64,000 nucleotides of DNA from Vibrio aerogenes. Its GTDB lineage: Bacteria > Pseudomonadota > Gammaproteobacteria > Enterobacterales > Vibrionaceae. The notes beneath the pieces were generated by a model. The model was not told the origin of the DNA. It was given only the letters and a program-made list of their open reading frames with translations, and did no database searches. The DNA is taken from assembly GCF_024346755.1 (NCBI RefSeq), contig NZ_AP024861.1, forward strand, positions 1,736,001 to 1,800,000, read 5' to 3'. Of this stretch, positions 18,739 through 27,575 are shown piece by piece; positions within the stretch are counted from its first letter, which is position 1, and each line of letters opens with the position of its first letter. Position numbers and translations under genes: made by a program.

Positions 18739-19737
18739 TTACCCTTGCGCTGCAAGTTGTTTAACCAGGTGAAATGCCTGACCGGTTTGCATCACATCCA
18801 TTGCTTTCGCGGCATTTTGTTTCAGGTCTTCCTGACCAAAGAGACGCAATAGTAGCGCAACATTGACAGCAACCGCAGACATTTGTGGTTCAGAGCCTCT
18901 GCCGGTCAGAATATTTTCTATAATCAGACGATTTTCCTCCGGTGTACCGCCTTCAATTGATGACAGCGGGAAGGTATTCAGGCCAAAATCGTCAGGAGTG
19001 AGTGTATAGCGTGTGATTTGCTGATTGTGTATCTCTGCAACCTGTGTTTCACCATGGATGGCGACTTCATCGAGCCCTGAGCCATGAACAACAGCCGCGC
19101 GTTTCATTCCCATCTTCAGCATGGTTTCTGCAATGGGCTGAATTAAAGCCGGGTCATACACACCCATCAGTTCAATATTTGGCCGGGCCGGGTTAATTAA
19201 CGGACCAAGAATGTTAAAAATGGTTCTGGTTTTTAATGTCTGGCGAACCGGCATTGCATGGCGGACACCGCCGTGATACTGGGGCGCGAACAAGAAAGCG
19301 ACGCCCAGTTCATCCACCGCTTTACGGGTATTTTCCGGAGTCATTGCCAGATTGATGCCAAAGGCATCCAGCAAATCGGACGAGCCGGATTTACTGGAGA
19401 CGCTGCGGTTACCGTGTTTTGCGACTTTTACGCCGCAACCGGCAGCAACGAATGCGGCTGTTGTCGAAATATTAATGGTATTGGCGCCATCGCCACCGGT
19501 TCCGACAATGTCTGCAAAGTCATAATCAGGCCGGGGGAAAGCGACGGCATTATCCAGTAATGCCTGTGCAGCACCGGATATTTCCTCCGGGGTTTCGCCT
19601 TTGATTTTCAGCGCTGTCAGTAATGCAGCCATCAGGATCGGGTCCATTTCACCGCGGATAATCTGTTCAAATAACCGGTATGATTCCTGCTGTGTCAGCG
19701 ATGTTTGCGCATACAGTTTATCAATAATTGCTTGCAT
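18739..19737 (-). CDS. trpD: Anthranilate phosphoribosyltransferase
   Basis: 332 residues; transfers the phosphoribosyl group of PRPP to anthranilate. The PRPP-binding DIVGTGGDGANTINIST lies near residue 80, KHGNRSVSSKSGSSDLLDAFG near 106, and VHGSGLDEVAIHGETQ near 216. It is a stand-alone enzyme, not fused to the TrpG amidotransferase as in E. coli. It follows trpG after about 56 bases and is followed by trpCF. Confidence 0.97.
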   Translation of the reverse strand: MQAIIDKLYAQTSLTQQESYRLFEQIIRGEMDPILMAALLTALKIKGETPEEISGAAQALLDNAVAFPRPDYDFADIVGTGGDGANTINISTTAAFVAAGCGVKVAKHGNRSVSSKSGSSDLLDAFGINLAMTPENTRKAVDELGVAFLFAPQYHGGVRHAMPVRQTLKTRTIFNILGPLINPARPNIELMGVYDPALIQPIAETMLKMGMKRAAVVHGSGLDEVAIHGETQVAEIHNQQITRYTLTPDDFGLNTFPLSSIEGGTPEENRLIIENILTGRGSEPQMSAVAVNVALLLRLFGQEDLKQNAAKAMDVMQTGQAFHLVKQLAAQG

Positions 19738-19793
19738 GATGTTGTCCCTATAAATTCTGTTCAGTCGACATATTCGAAATGAGAAGCAGCAGA

Positions 19794-20372
19794 TTACTGC
19801 AGTGCCCAGACGATGGTATTTTCCAGCAACTGTGCGCCGTGGGTTGTCATAATTGACTCCGGATGGAACTGAAACCCGCAGACTTTATCCTGTTCATGAA
19901 TTACGGACATGACCAACCCGTCAACTTCTGCTGTAACGGTCAGACTGTCGGGAACCTCTGTTGCGACCAGAGAGTGATATCTGGCAATTGTCAGCGGCGA
20001 GGGTAAGTCCTGATAAACCTGATGGGGCTGATAGGTCATCATTGAGATTTTTCCGTGTACAATTTCACCAGCACCCGCGACGGTCCCCCCATAAGCTTCC
20101 ACGATCGCCTGATGGCCCAGACAGATACCAATGATTGGGACTTCACCTTTCAGGGTCTGAAGCAGCTCGGGCACAGAGCCCGCTTCTGAAGGAATACCGG
20201 GGCCGGGTGATAATACGACAACGGGTGTATCTGCTTCCCGGACTGCCGATATAATCCGGGAGGCTTGAATCTGGTTACGATAAACCGTGACCTGATGACC
20301 CAGAGAGCGGAATTGATCAACCAGGTTATAAGTAAACGAATCGAAATTGTCGATAAAGATAATGTGAGCCAT
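19794..20372 (-). CDS. trpG: Anthranilate synthase component II (glutamine amidotransferase)
   Basis: 192 residues, a class I amidotransferase that supplies ammonia to TrpE. The catalytic Cys is in [17 protein letters not shown] near residue 85, and the His-Glu pair is in [12 protein letters not shown] near 170. It is separate from trpD, as in vibrios. It starts 12 bases after the trpE stop, in the order trpE-trpG-trpD. Confidence 0.97.
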   Translation of the reverse strand: MAHIIFIDNFDSFTYNLVDQFRSLGHQVTVYRNQIQASRIISAVREADTPVVVLSPGPGIPSEAGSVPELLQTLKGEVPIIGICLGHQAIVEAYGGTVAGAGEIVHGKISMMTYQPHQVYQDLPSPLTIARYHSLVATEVPDSLTVTAEVDGLVMSVIHEQDKVCGFQFHPESIMTTHGAQLLENTIVWALQ

Positions 20373-20384
20373 GGTTCTGATCCT

Positions 20385-21962
20385 TTATTTACCTGATGAA
20401 AGCGTGTGTGCGGTTTGAATTGCTGAAATGACAGCCTGAGCTTTATTCCGGGTTTCATCCGCTTCGGCCTGTGGATCGGAATCGTAAACAATACCAGCAC
20501 CGGCCTGTACATTCGCAACACCATTTTCAACATAGGCTGAGCGAATGACGATACAGGTATCGAGATCACCTTCACCAGTGAGATAACCAACGGCACCGCC
20601 ATAGCTGCCGCGACGTTCTTTTTCTACAGAGCGAATCAGTTGCATTGCCCTGATTTTAGGTGCACCGGTCAGTGTGCCCATATTCATACATGCCTGATAA
20701 GCGTGTAAGGCATCCAGATCTGAACGTAACTGGCCAATCACTCTGGATACAAGATGCATGACATGGCTGTAACGATCGACTTTCAGCAAATCGGCAACAT
20801 GTCTTGAACCGGCTTCAGCGATGCGGGCGACATCATTCCGGGCCAGATCAACCAGCATCATATGTTCAGCGTTTTCTTTCCGGTCACAGCGCAGGTCCAG
20901 CTCAATACGGCCATCCAGATCCAGATTAATTGAACCATCCGGATTTTTGCCCCGTTGACGTGTCCCGGCAATCGGATAGATTTCAATCTGGTTTGTGCTT
21001 TGATCATATTTCAGGGCACTTTCCGGAGAGGCGCCAAACAAAGTGAATCTTTCATCCTGCATGTAAAACATATAAGGACTTGGATTGTTATCTTTGAGCT
21101 TTTTATAGGCCGTCAGTGGGGAAGGGCAAGGCAGACTGAATGTCCGGGACGGCACAACCTGAAAAATATCTCCCCGGACAATATAGCCTTTCAGATCTTC
21201 AACAATGTCACAATATGCCTGATCGGAAATCGAAGGGGTGACATCTTCAGAGCTGGGTGGCAGCACTTTGGGCAGTTCTTTTAAATCTTCACACTGATGA
21301 CTGATGTCGCTGAGCCTTGCCGTGATTTTTTCTTCCGTGCTGGTCACCGGATTAAACAGGGTGCCGCGAACCTGGCAGGTTTGTGTCTGGTGGTCCACAA
21401 TCATGAGTGTTTCAGCTACGTAGAAAACATAATCGGGACACTTGTTTTTACCTTCGACATCACCCAGTGGTTCAAAATTTGCCACTAAATCATAGGCAAA
21501 AACGCCGCCCAGAAAAATGGCGTATCGATCAAGGCCTGTCCGGTCAAAGCTGTGCTGAACCAGGCGCAGTGCATCAAAGGAGGAAGATTCGCGTAACCGG
21601 CTGTCTTCGTCCAGTGTCAGGTCCGGAGCCGAAAAGAAAAGAGACAATTCATGCGCCGTCTGTTCGGTTTGGATTTCCGTTTTAATATTTTTTGCCAGAT
21701 GGCTGATCAAAGCCTGACCATTTTCTGTCAGGGCCTGAAAGGTGACTTTGTGTCCTGTACATATGATCCGCACTGCGGCATCGATGAGCAGTAAGCTTTT
21801 TAAATTTGCTTTTGAATCAATTTCTGCGGATTCAAGCAGTAAGCTGTCCGTCTTTTTTTCACACAGCGTATGAAACAGAACCGTTGGATCTGCGTGATAA
21901 GGCATATTTTTCGTGAGCAGGCGGATATTGCCTAATTTATTAATATGTATGGTGTTATTCAT
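20385..21962 (-). CDS. trpE: Anthranilate synthase component I
   Basis: 525 residues; converts chorismate and ammonia to anthranilate. The N-terminal LLESAEIDSKANLKSLL block is the tryptophan feedback site known from enteric TrpE. The C-terminal chorismate domain shows GDIFQVVPSRTF, IAGTRQRGKNPDG, LVDLARNDVARI and GTLTGAPKIRAMQLI. It is the first structural gene after the leader/attenuator. Confidence 0.97.
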   Translation of the reverse strand: MNNTIHINKLGNIRLLTKNMPYHADPTVLFHTLCEKKTDSLLLESAEIDSKANLKSLLLIDAAVRIICTGHKVTFQALTENGQALISHLAKNIKTEIQTEQTAHELSLFFSAPDLTLDEDSRLRESSSFDALRLVQHSFDRTGLDRYAIFLGGVFAYDLVANFEPLGDVEGKNKCPDYVFYVAETLMIVDHQTQTCQVRGTLFNPVTSTEEKITARLSDISHQCEDLKELPKVLPPSSEDVTPSISDQAYCDIVEDLKGYIVRGDIFQVVPSRTFSLPCPSPLTAYKKLKDNNPSPYMFYMQDERFTLFGASPESALKYDQSTNQIEIYPIAGTRQRGKNPDGSINLDLDGRIELDLRCDRKENAEHMMLVDLARNDVARIAEAGSRHVADLLKVDRYSHVMHLVSRVIGQLRSDLDALHAYQACMNMGTLTGAPKIRAMQLIRSVEKERRGSYGGAVGYLTGEGDLDTCIVIRSAYVENGVANVQAGAGIVYDSDPQAEADETRNKAQAVISAIQTAHTLSSGK

Positions 21963-22012
21963 TTGATAACCCTTAAGTTCCTGACATCACATGGTTTAGC
22001 CGTGGTGATGTA

Positions 22013-22052
22013 TTGCTGAACATTGTTATATTTTGCTGAACATTGTTATATT
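22013..22052. repeat. Perfect 20-bp tandem duplication between attenuator and trpE
   Basis: TTGCTGAACATTGTTATATT occurs twice back to back, at 22013-22032 and 22033-22052, between the attenuator and the trpE start. A degenerate third copy (TCGGTGAA) may follow. It lengthens the untranslated segment; no role is evident. Confidence 0.7.
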
Positions 22053-22095
22053 TCGGTGAAATTCGTTGTTTGCTTCTGGAGTCTGTTGCCGGGGT

Positions 22096-22263
22096 TTAGC
22101 CCATAAAACAAAAAAGCCCGCAAATTGCGGGCTTCTCAATGGGGTCAGATCGAAAGGCAGCCCGCCGTAAGAACAGGGTAATACGCCACCAGCTACTCAT
22201 CAGACTGGAGGTCGTCATATGTGCATGTGTATATTTCAGATTCATCATGAATTCCTGTAACAT
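22096..22263 (-). CDS. trpL: trp operon leader peptide
   Basis: A short frame starting MLQEF at 22263, the N-terminus I recall for the Vibrio trp leader, with tandem Trp codons at 22185-22190 in MSSWWRI. The frame has no stop before the attenuator; it runs across the terminator hairpin and ends at TAA 22096-22098, giving about 55 residues. In the recalled V. parahaemolyticus leader (ending WWRTWTSSWWANVYF) a second Trp pair and a stop follow; here the equivalent positions read Arg-Arg and the stop is absent. A strong ribosome site is not obvious for MLQEF, whereas AGGA precedes the internal ATGATG at 22246-22251. Function as attenuator leader is inferred from position and Trp codons. Confidence 0.7.
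   Translation of the reverse strand: MLQEFMMNLKYTHAHMTTSSLMSSWWRITLFLRRAAFRSDPIEKPAICGLFCFMG
22105..22135 (-). terminator. trp attenuator hairpin with competing antiterminator
   Basis: On the minus strand AAGCCCGCAA pairs with TTGCGGGCTT and ends in six T. The preceding segment contains GCGGGCT (22159-22165), complementary to AGCCCGC in the first arm of this hairpin. It can therefore form the alternative antiterminator when the ribosome stalls at the Trp codons just upstream. Confidence 0.85.
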
Positions 22264-22306
22264 GGTGCGGCCTGTATTGGTTTCTGTGTATTCATTTATG
22301 TAATTG

Positions 22307-22341
22307 CGTACTAGTAAACTAGTTCGGTAGTAAAAAGTCAA
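22307..22341 (-). promoter_or_regulatory. trp promoter with overlapping TrpR operator
   Basis: On the minus strand, -35 TTGACT (22336-22341), a 17-base spacer and -10 TTTACT (22313-22318). The palindrome CGAACTAGTTTACTAGTACG at 22307-22326 covers the -10 and is almost identical to the E. coli trp operator, also in register with the promoter. Repression by TrpR is therefore highly likely. Confidence 0.92.
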
Positions 22342-22364
22342 GCCTTTTGTGGGTAAAAATAAAA

Positions 22365-23234
22365 ATGAAAATAGATTTACATAGCCATACCACCGCTTCT
22401 GATGGTCGATTGTCGCCGGAAGCTTTGGTTGACAGGGCCATTGAGCATCGCATTGATGTTCTGGCGATCACCGATCATGATTGTGTGGATGGTTTAGTGC
22501 GGGCGTCGCAATATATCCACGAACATCAGCTTTCACTCTGTCTGATTCATGGTATTGAATTCTCGACGGTCTGGCAGAATAAAGATATTCATATTGTCGG
22601 ATTAAATATCGACCCACAGCATCCTGCATTGCTTGCGTTAATTCAGGCGCAGCGGGCACGACGCCAGGAGCGGGCCCGTTTGATCGCCAGCCGGCTGGAG
22701 AAAGCAACCCGTCCGGGAGTGTTTGATGAGGTTTCTGCGATAGCTGGTGATGCGATGGTGACCCGTGGACACTTTGCCATGTGGCTGGTAGAAAACGGCT
22801 ACGTTAAGTCGATGCAGCAGGTGTTCAAAAAATATCTGAGCAGAAACTGTCCGGGTTATGTGCCGCCTGACTGGTGCTCAATGAATGAAGCGATCGAAGC
22901 GATTCATATGGCAGGCGGACAGGCTGTTCTGGCGCATCCAGGACGGTATCAGTTGAGCGCTAAGTGGCTGAAACGTTTAGTTGAAGCATTTCGTGATGCT
23001 GGCGGTGATGCGATGGAAGTTGCTCAGCCACAACAAGGAACGCAGGAAAGGCGCAATTTGGTTAATAATGCGCTACACTACGGCCTGTTAGCGTCTCAGG
23101 GGAGCGATTTCCACTATCCATCTCCCTGGCTGGATTTAGGCCGAAATCTGTGGTTGCCTTCTGATATTGAACCTGTATGGAAAGATTGGGATTTTTTCCC
23201 ATTTGTAAGCGTCGTTAATGACGAGGAGTCGTAA
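22365..23234 (+). CDS. rnm: PHP-domain 5'-3' exoribonuclease Rnm (YciV/TrpH)
   Basis: About 289 residues with a PHP metal-dependent phosphoesterase domain: [11 protein letters not shown] at the N-terminus, [12 protein letters not shown] near residue 37, HGIEFS near 66, LAHPGRY near 190 and [12 protein letters not shown] near 245 supply metal ligands. In E. coli the protein trims rRNA 5' ends and degrades small oligonucleotides. It is divergent from the trp operon and shares its control region. It overlaps yciO by one base. Confidence 0.93.
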   Translation: MKIDLHSHTTASDGRLSPEALVDRAIEHRIDVLAITDHDCVDGLVRASQYIHEHQLSLCLIHGIEFSTVWQNKDIHIVGLNIDPQHPALLALIQAQRARRQERARLIASRLEKATRPGVFDEVSAIAGDAMVTRGHFAMWLVENGYVKSMQQVFKKYLSRNCPGYVPPDWCSMNEAIEAIHMAGGQAVLAHPGRYQLSAKWLKRLVEAFRDAGGDAMEVAQPQQGTQERRNLVNNALHYGLLASQGSDFHYPSPWLDLGRNLWLPSDIEPVWKDWDFFPFVSVVNDEES

Positions 23235-23857
23235 TGAGCCAGTATTTTTATGTCCATCCTGAAAACCCGCAGGCCCGGTTGATTAACCAGGCGGTTGCTA
23301 TTGTACGAAATGGTGGGGTGATTGTTTACCCGACAGACTCAGGGTATGCATTAGGATGTCAGCTGGAAAATAAATCCGCTTTGGAACAAATTTGCCGGAT
23401 CCGGCATTTGAATGATAAACACAATTTTACGCTGTTGTGCAGAGACCTGTCAGAGTTATCCTTGTATGCCCGTGTTGATAATACCGCGTTTCGTCTGTTG
23501 AGAAATAATACGCCCGGACCTTATACCTTTATCTTTAAAGGCACAAAAGAGGTGCCAAGACGCCTGATGAATCCCAAAAGAAAAACCATTGGCATCCGGG
23601 TTCCGGATAACCGGATTGCACTGGATTTGCTGGAAGCTCTGGGCGAACCTCTTATGTCAACATCATTAATTCTGCCTGGTAAAGAAGTGACTGAATCTGA
23701 TCCGGAAGAAATCCGCGATTCACTGGAGCATTCTGTGGATGTGATTCTCAATGGTGGCTATCTGGGAGAACAACCGACAACTGTGATTGATTTTAGTGAG
23801 GGTGAAATGATCGTGCAGCGACTTGGGGCGGGAGATCCGGCACCATTTGAATTGTGA
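23234..23857 (+). CDS. yciO: YrdC/Sua5-like protein YciO
   Basis: 207 residues, a single YrdC domain related to threonylcarbamoyl-AMP synthase. The nucleotide-binding core is visible: GGVIVYPTDSGYALGCQ near residue 27, KHNFTLLCRDLSELS near 61, and GPYTFIFKGTKEVPR near 95. YciO resembles TsaC but is usually not essential for t6A formation. Translation is coupled to rnm through TAATG. Confidence 0.93.
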   Translation: MSQYFYVHPENPQARLINQAVAIVRNGGVIVYPTDSGYALGCQLENKSALEQICRIRHLNDKHNFTLLCRDLSELSLYARVDNTAFRLLRNNTPGPYTFIFKGTKEVPRRLMNPKRKTIGIRVPDNRIALDLLEALGEPLMSTSLILPGKEVTESDPEEIRDSLEHSVDVILNGGYLGEQPTTVIDFSEGEMIVQRLGAGDPAPFEL

Positions 23858-24017
23858 TGCTGAGTCGTTATATTCAACCGGTTAACTAACTATTTTTATA
23901 CACTATAGCGAATCAAAACAGATGCTTTTTCACTTGTGATTTGAGATAATGCGCGGCCGCGGTAAAAGGCCGTATTTTTATTCGACGTCTGAGAAGACGA
24001 CACAGCAAGGTAAATCA

Positions 24018-24917
24018 ATGAGCGAAAAGTTACAAAAGGTTTTAGCAAGAGCTGGCCATGGCTCGCGTCGTGAGCTGGAAACACTGATCCGTGCCGGACG
24101 GGTGAGTGTCGATGGTAAAGTTGCAATTTTGGGTGAGCGTCTGGAAGATGAAGATGCGACAGTCCGGATTGATGGACATACTGTTTCTGTTAAAGCACAT
24201 GAAGAAGTAATTTGCCGCGTCCTTGCTTATTACAAACCTGAAGGGGAACTATGTACCCGCCATGATCCGGAAGGGCGACGAACCGTCTTTGACCGGTTGC
24301 CGAAAATCCGGGGCTCCAGATGGGTTTCCATCGGGCGACTGGATGCCAATACTTCAGGATTGCTGTTGTTTACCACTGATGGTGAATTAGCCAACCGGCT
24401 GATGCACCCAAGTCGTCAGGTTGAACGGGAATATCTTGTCCGTGTCTTTGGCGATGTGACTGAAGAGATGATTAAAAACCTGGTCAATGGTGTCGCACTC
24501 GAAGATGGGGAAGCCCGATTTGAAGACATTGTGTATGCGGGTGGTGAAGGGATGAATCATACCTTCTATGTTGTCATTAATGAAGGTCGTAACCGGGAAG
24601 TTCGCCGGTTGTGGGAATCTCAGGGAACTACGGTTAGTCGTCTGAAGCGGGTTCGTTATGGAGATATCTTCCTGGATAAAGCATTGCCTCGTGGTGGCTG
24701 GGTTGAGCTGAGCCTGAAAGAGGTGAATTACTTACGCGAACTGGTGGAATTAAGGCCAGAGCAGCGTACGATGATTGATGTATCTAAAGATAATACATCC
24801 CGCAAGCGGGAGCGCTCAAGAAGCCAGAAGATTCGCCGGGCGGTGAAACGTCACGAAGAACGTATTTCAAGTCCCAAGGGAAGGGGCGTTAAAGGACGCT
24901 CGTTGAAAAGAACGTAA
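24018..24917 (+). CDS. rluB: 23S rRNA pseudouridine synthase B
   Basis: About 299 residues: an N-terminal S4 RNA-binding domain ([16 protein letters not shown]), then the pseudouridine synthase domain with the catalytic Asp in [24 protein letters not shown] near residue 112, and a basic, low-complexity C-terminal tail. RluB modifies U2605 (E. coli numbering) in 23S rRNA. AAGG lies 7 bases before the ATG at 24018; the in-frame ATG at 23949 adds a non-conserved segment. It is the third gene of the conserved rnm-yciO-rluB run and ends at a strong terminator. Confidence 0.95.
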   Translation: MSEKLQKVLARAGHGSRRELETLIRAGRVSVDGKVAILGERLEDEDATVRIDGHTVSVKAHEEVICRVLAYYKPEGELCTRHDPEGRRTVFDRLPKIRGSRWVSIGRLDANTSGLLLFTTDGELANRLMHPSRQVEREYLVRVFGDVTEEMIKNLVNGVALEDGEARFEDIVYAGGEGMNHTFYVVINEGRNREVRRLWESQGTTVSRLKRVRYGDIFLDKALPRGGWVELSLKEVNYLRELVELRPEQRTMIDVSKDNTSRKRERSRSQKIRRAVKRHEERISSPKGRGVKGRSLKRT

Positions 24918-24945
24918 TGATTTCCTCTACTCATATTGTTTAAAT

Positions 24946-24982
24946 AATAAAGGGCGATTGTTTTATCGCCCTTTATTATTTT
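24946..24982 (+). terminator. Terminator after rluB
   Basis: AATAAAGGGCGAT pairs perfectly with ATCGCCCTTTATT across TGTTTT and is followed by T-rich sequence. Confidence 0.87.
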
Positions 24983-25109
24983 TATTTAAAGATAAATTTA
25001 TTATTAAAAGATCATACTTTTGGAATAAGAATATATATTTTATTGATAAATTGAATTTTTTAAAAAATAGTGTTTTATTTTTTCTTCAACTCAGATACAT
25101 TGTACTTGT

Positions 25110-25126
25110 TTTGAACGGTGTTCAAA
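25110..25126. promoter_or_regulatory. Palindrome before the first small secreted protein gene
   Basis: TTTGAAC-GGT-GTTCAAA is a perfect 7+7 palindrome ending 32 bases before the start codon. It is a candidate operator; the TGAAC/GTTCA half-sites recur before the related gene at 27096. Confidence 0.4.
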
Positions 25127-25158
25127 TTAAATGCAATTTAATCTGATAAGGAAATAAC

Positions 25159-25539
25159 ATGAAATACTTAAAACTGGCATTATTACCCCTTTCTTTAACT
25201 GTTGCTGGTTCCGTTTTTGCCGGTCAGTGGTCAGATCCTGTCCGGGTGACCGGGTTTGATACGCAGAATGAGATTGTTTCTTTCTCTAAACAGCTCCTGA
25301 ATATAGTCTGTGAAAGTACCGGACAAATTGCGACTTATGCACCATCTGTTGCTGGTAACACAATCGATGATTTCACAAAAACACTGATGCTTGAATCATT
25401 TAAGAATGATCAATATATCTCAGTATATATCGATTCGTGCCGCTCTGATGGTGTGGCTTATATTACAGGCGTGAAAACATCGGCAACGCCTTCTGATGAT
25501 TTTGATCCTGATGCGCCTGTTTCTGACCCGGATTTGTAA
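25159..25539 (+). CDS. Small secreted protein of unknown function, paralogue 1
   Basis: 126 residues with a textbook signal peptide (MKYLKLALLPLSLTVAGSVFA, cut before GQWSD). The mature protein has two cysteines, in NIVCES and DSCRSDG, and an acidic C-terminal tail (DDFDPDAPVSDPD). It resembles the protein encoded at 27096: both begin G(Q/E)W(S/T)D after the signal, share V(S/T)F, and end with a VY.D.C...AYI.GVK pattern. The layout recalls small beta-rich, SubB-like secreted proteins, but I cannot name a family with confidence. A clear terminator follows, so it is monocistronic. Confidence 0.75.
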   Translation: MKYLKLALLPLSLTVAGSVFAGQWSDPVRVTGFDTQNEIVSFSKQLLNIVCESTGQIATYAPSVAGNTIDDFTKTLMLESFKNDQYISVYIDSCRSDGVAYITGVKTSATPSDDFDPDAPVSDPDL

Positions 25540-25560
25540 GAATATTTAGTCGCTGTGATA

Positions 25561-25587
25561 AGGTGCAATGATAGATTGCACCTTTTG
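25561..25587 (+). terminator. Terminator after the first small secreted protein gene
   Basis: AGGTGCAAT-GATAG-ATTGCACCT, a perfect 9-bp stem followed by TTTT, lies between converging genes. Confidence 0.83.
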
Positions 25588-25606
25588 ACGATAATGTCGC
25601 GGAAGG

Positions 25607-26782
25607 TTATTCATCTGCCAGACCGATCAGTGTCAGCATGGCGTTGGGGACTTCAACGATGGGTGGCAGCCATGCTAATTCCCCTGTCTTTTGATTGACT
25701 CTGAAAATAACGACAGAGTTGCTGAATTCTCCCGTGACAAACATCCACTGTCCATCAGGTGTTAAGGTGATATTCCTGCAAGACGGTGTGTAGGCCGGCT
25801 CGCTGGCCATGAGTTTTAACTCTCCTGTTTTCTGATGAATTGAAAATACAGAAATCACCGCAACCCCTCGGTTCAGAACATATAAAAAGCGACCTGAAGG
25901 GTGAATTGTCAGGTCTGAGGCATTGTACATCTCCTCCGAACATGTTTGTCCTGTCACGTGTTTTTGGCCCGTGAGACTATCCAAAATTTCCTGAATACAT
26001 AGCTTTTCCTGAATACATGACTTTTCCTGAATATATTGTGTTTCCTGAATATATAGCTTGCCTGTGCGGGTGTCGCATCGATAGCGGCTAATACCGGGCC
26101 GGAGTTCATGGGTCACATAAACAATATCGAGTGAAGGGTGAAAAGCTATATGTCTTGGTCCTGAACCCGGAGCCACAGAGATTTGCTGCTGGCAAAGAAG
26201 CTTGCCAGAAATCGGGTGACGCTGATACACGCTAATCTCATCACGGCCTAAATCAGTGATGTATACAGCGTCATTTTTTGGGTTGCATCCAATCCAGTGT
26301 GGATGAGGGGAAGTCTGACGTCCGGGATGCAAACTATGGCCTGTAAAGTGAATTTCGTGCCGGGTTCCGCTGAGATGGCCGGAGTCATCTAATGGATAAA
26401 TCCCTGCTTTGCCGCTGGTATAGTAAGCGACGAGCAGAAACTTTCCCTCACAATCAATGCTGCAATGCGCTGCACCTGCCGGTACATCGATTTGATTCAA
26501 TAAAGAGAGTTCACCCCCCTTCGCTAGACCGTAAGCATGAATTTGTCCAAAACCTTCTCCCCGGAGTACTGCATATAAAACAGGATGCTTTGGGTGTTGA
26601 GTGAGGTATGTGACGCTCAGTGGCGCCGTGACGACTGATTGATGTATATGATTTAAAGCTTGTGTTTGTGATGAAAAGTCAGCGGAAAAAATCCCTGTTT
26701 TTCCGGCTGCTATCCAGCAGCGGTAATTTTTTCTTTCAGCCGAAGGGTAAGGTTGGTGACAGTACATTCTGTGTTGAGCCAT
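25607..26782 (-). CDS. Lactonase-family beta-propeller protein
   Basis: 391 residues with the seven-bladed propeller repeats of the 6-phosphogluconolactonase/YbhE (Pgl) family: blades recur with G.L.......P...GP.HI.FHPS..., e.g. SGPRHIAFHPSLDIVYVTHEL, LTIHPSGRFLYVLNRG and ITLTPDGQWMFVTGE. No signal peptide is evident, so it is cytoplasmic. The enzymatic substrate is not certain; many members do not hydrolyse phosphogluconolactone. Between two blades, near residues 242-265, an unusual insertion repeats IQEK-like units and corresponds to an 18-base DNA repeat. The start is uncertain: AGGA is only one base from the ATG at 26782, and a second ATG is at 26767. Confidence 0.78.
   Translation of the reverse strand: MAQHRMYCHQPYPSAERKNYRCWIAAGKTGIFSADFSSQTQALNHIHQSVVTAPLSVTYLTQHPKHPVLYAVLRGEGFGQIHAYGLAKGGELSLLNQIDVPAGAAHCSIDCEGKFLLVAYYTSGKAGIYPLDDSGHLSGTRHEIHFTGHSLHPGRQTSPHPHWIGCNPKNDAVYITDLGRDEISVYQRHPISGKLLCQQQISVAPGSGPRHIAFHPSLDIVYVTHELRPGISRYRCDTRTGKLYIQETQYIQEKSCIQEKLCIQEILDSLTGQKHVTGQTCSEEMYNASDLTIHPSGRFLYVLNRGVAVISVFSIHQKTGELKLMASEPAYTPSCRNITLTPDGQWMFVTGEFSNSVVIFRVNQKTGELAWLPPIVEVPNAMLTLIGLADE
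25987..26058. repeat. Four tandem 18-bp units inside the lactonase gene
   Basis: The plus-strand unit TTTCCTGAATACATAGCT occurs four times, in phase, at 25987, 26005, 26023 and 26041, with a few substitutions. The 18-base length keeps the frame and encodes repeated (Y/C)IQE(K) hexapeptides in a loop of the propeller, consistent with slipped-strand expansion. Confidence 0.85.
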
Positions 26783-27095
26783 TTCCTGATTGACCGGATA
26801 TGATTATGTTGCCGGAAATTGCGCTAAAGTTGAAGTGGAATATATCTCTATCCGGGGGGCGTTTGTCTATACCTGAACTAAAGAGAGTTTGATGAATTTT
26901 GAATCACCAGAAACCCATATTTTAATGATAGAAGTAAAATTTATCCGGTGGTTTTTTTGTGATTTTTACTTTAATTTCAGATATTAATAATACAATGTTT
27001 TATTCTCTCTGATACAATCTCTTTTTTAAATGAACAATGTTTTATTTTTTATTGTTCAGTATTGATTTATTATTTATTTCACAAAGGAAAACAAA
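26783..27095. other. Divergent intergenic region
   Basis: An AT-rich promoter region for the lactonase gene and the second small secreted protein gene. An inverted repeat TGAACAAT / ATTGTTCA at 27031-27038 and 27051-27058 lies 38 bases before the downstream start codon. AAAGGA serves as its ribosome site. No gene is seen. Confidence 0.5.
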
Positions 27096-27452
27096 ATGAA
27101 ATCAGCTAAGTATGTACTAATCCCTTTACTTTTTACATTCGCAACTTCTGCATTTGCCGGAGAATGGACGGATAAATTAACGGTTACCAGTGTGTCTGAA
27201 TACATTGATCCACAAACAGGAGGAGGGGATGCTGAAGTGTCTTTCAAGTCCTCACCAACAACGACTGCTTGTCCTGTCACGGCCAAAAGTTTGACTATTG
27301 CTAAGGAGTATTCTGATGAATATTCACAAAAAATGTCTGACAAGCTGACGAAAGCGTTAACGCACCACAAAAAAGTACAGGTGTATACGGATTGTCGCTA
27401 TGGAGATGCTGCTATTTATGGTGTCAAAATCACAAATGATTTTGCGCTTTAA
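27096..27452 (+). CDS. Small secreted protein of unknown function, paralogue 2
   Basis: 118 residues with a signal peptide (MKSAKYVLIPLLFTFATSAFA, cut before GEWTD). The mature protein has two cysteines, in TTTACPV and YTDCRYG, likely bonded in the periplasm or outside. It shares the GEWTD start, VSF segment and a VQVYTDCRYGDAAIYGVKI end with the protein at 25159, so the two are probably an old duplication separated by the lactonase gene. Function unknown; a compact beta fold is inferred from alternating hydrophobic residues. It ends at a strong shared terminator. Confidence 0.75.
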   Translation: MKSAKYVLIPLLFTFATSAFAGEWTDKLTVTSVSEYIDPQTGGGDAEVSFKSSPTTTACPVTAKSLTIAKEYSDEYSQKMSDKLTKALTHHKKVQVYTDCRYGDAAIYGVKITNDFAL

Positions 27453-27511
27453 ACTTTCTGACTTTCGTTCAAAATCGTGTCGTTCAACGTGATGTTGAAA
27501 CTGTTGAATAT

Positions 27512-27543
27512 AAAAAGTGCAACCAGTATTGGTTGCACTTTTT
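27512..27543. terminator. Bidirectional terminator
   Basis: AAAAAGTGCAACC and GGTTGCACTTTTT flank AGTATT; A- and T-runs on both sides allow termination of both converging genes. Confidence 0.88.
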
Positions 27544-27575
27544 TACGTGTGAAGCTTTACTTCTCTGTCGGGAAA

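Noticed and set aside
20150..20602. 150-codon minus-strand frame across trpG and trpE
   Set aside because: A different frame overlapping two clear trp genes on the same strand; no independent evidence.
25987..26058. CRISPR-like array
   Set aside because: The units are directly adjacent, with no spacers, and lie in a coding frame; it is a simple tandem repeat.
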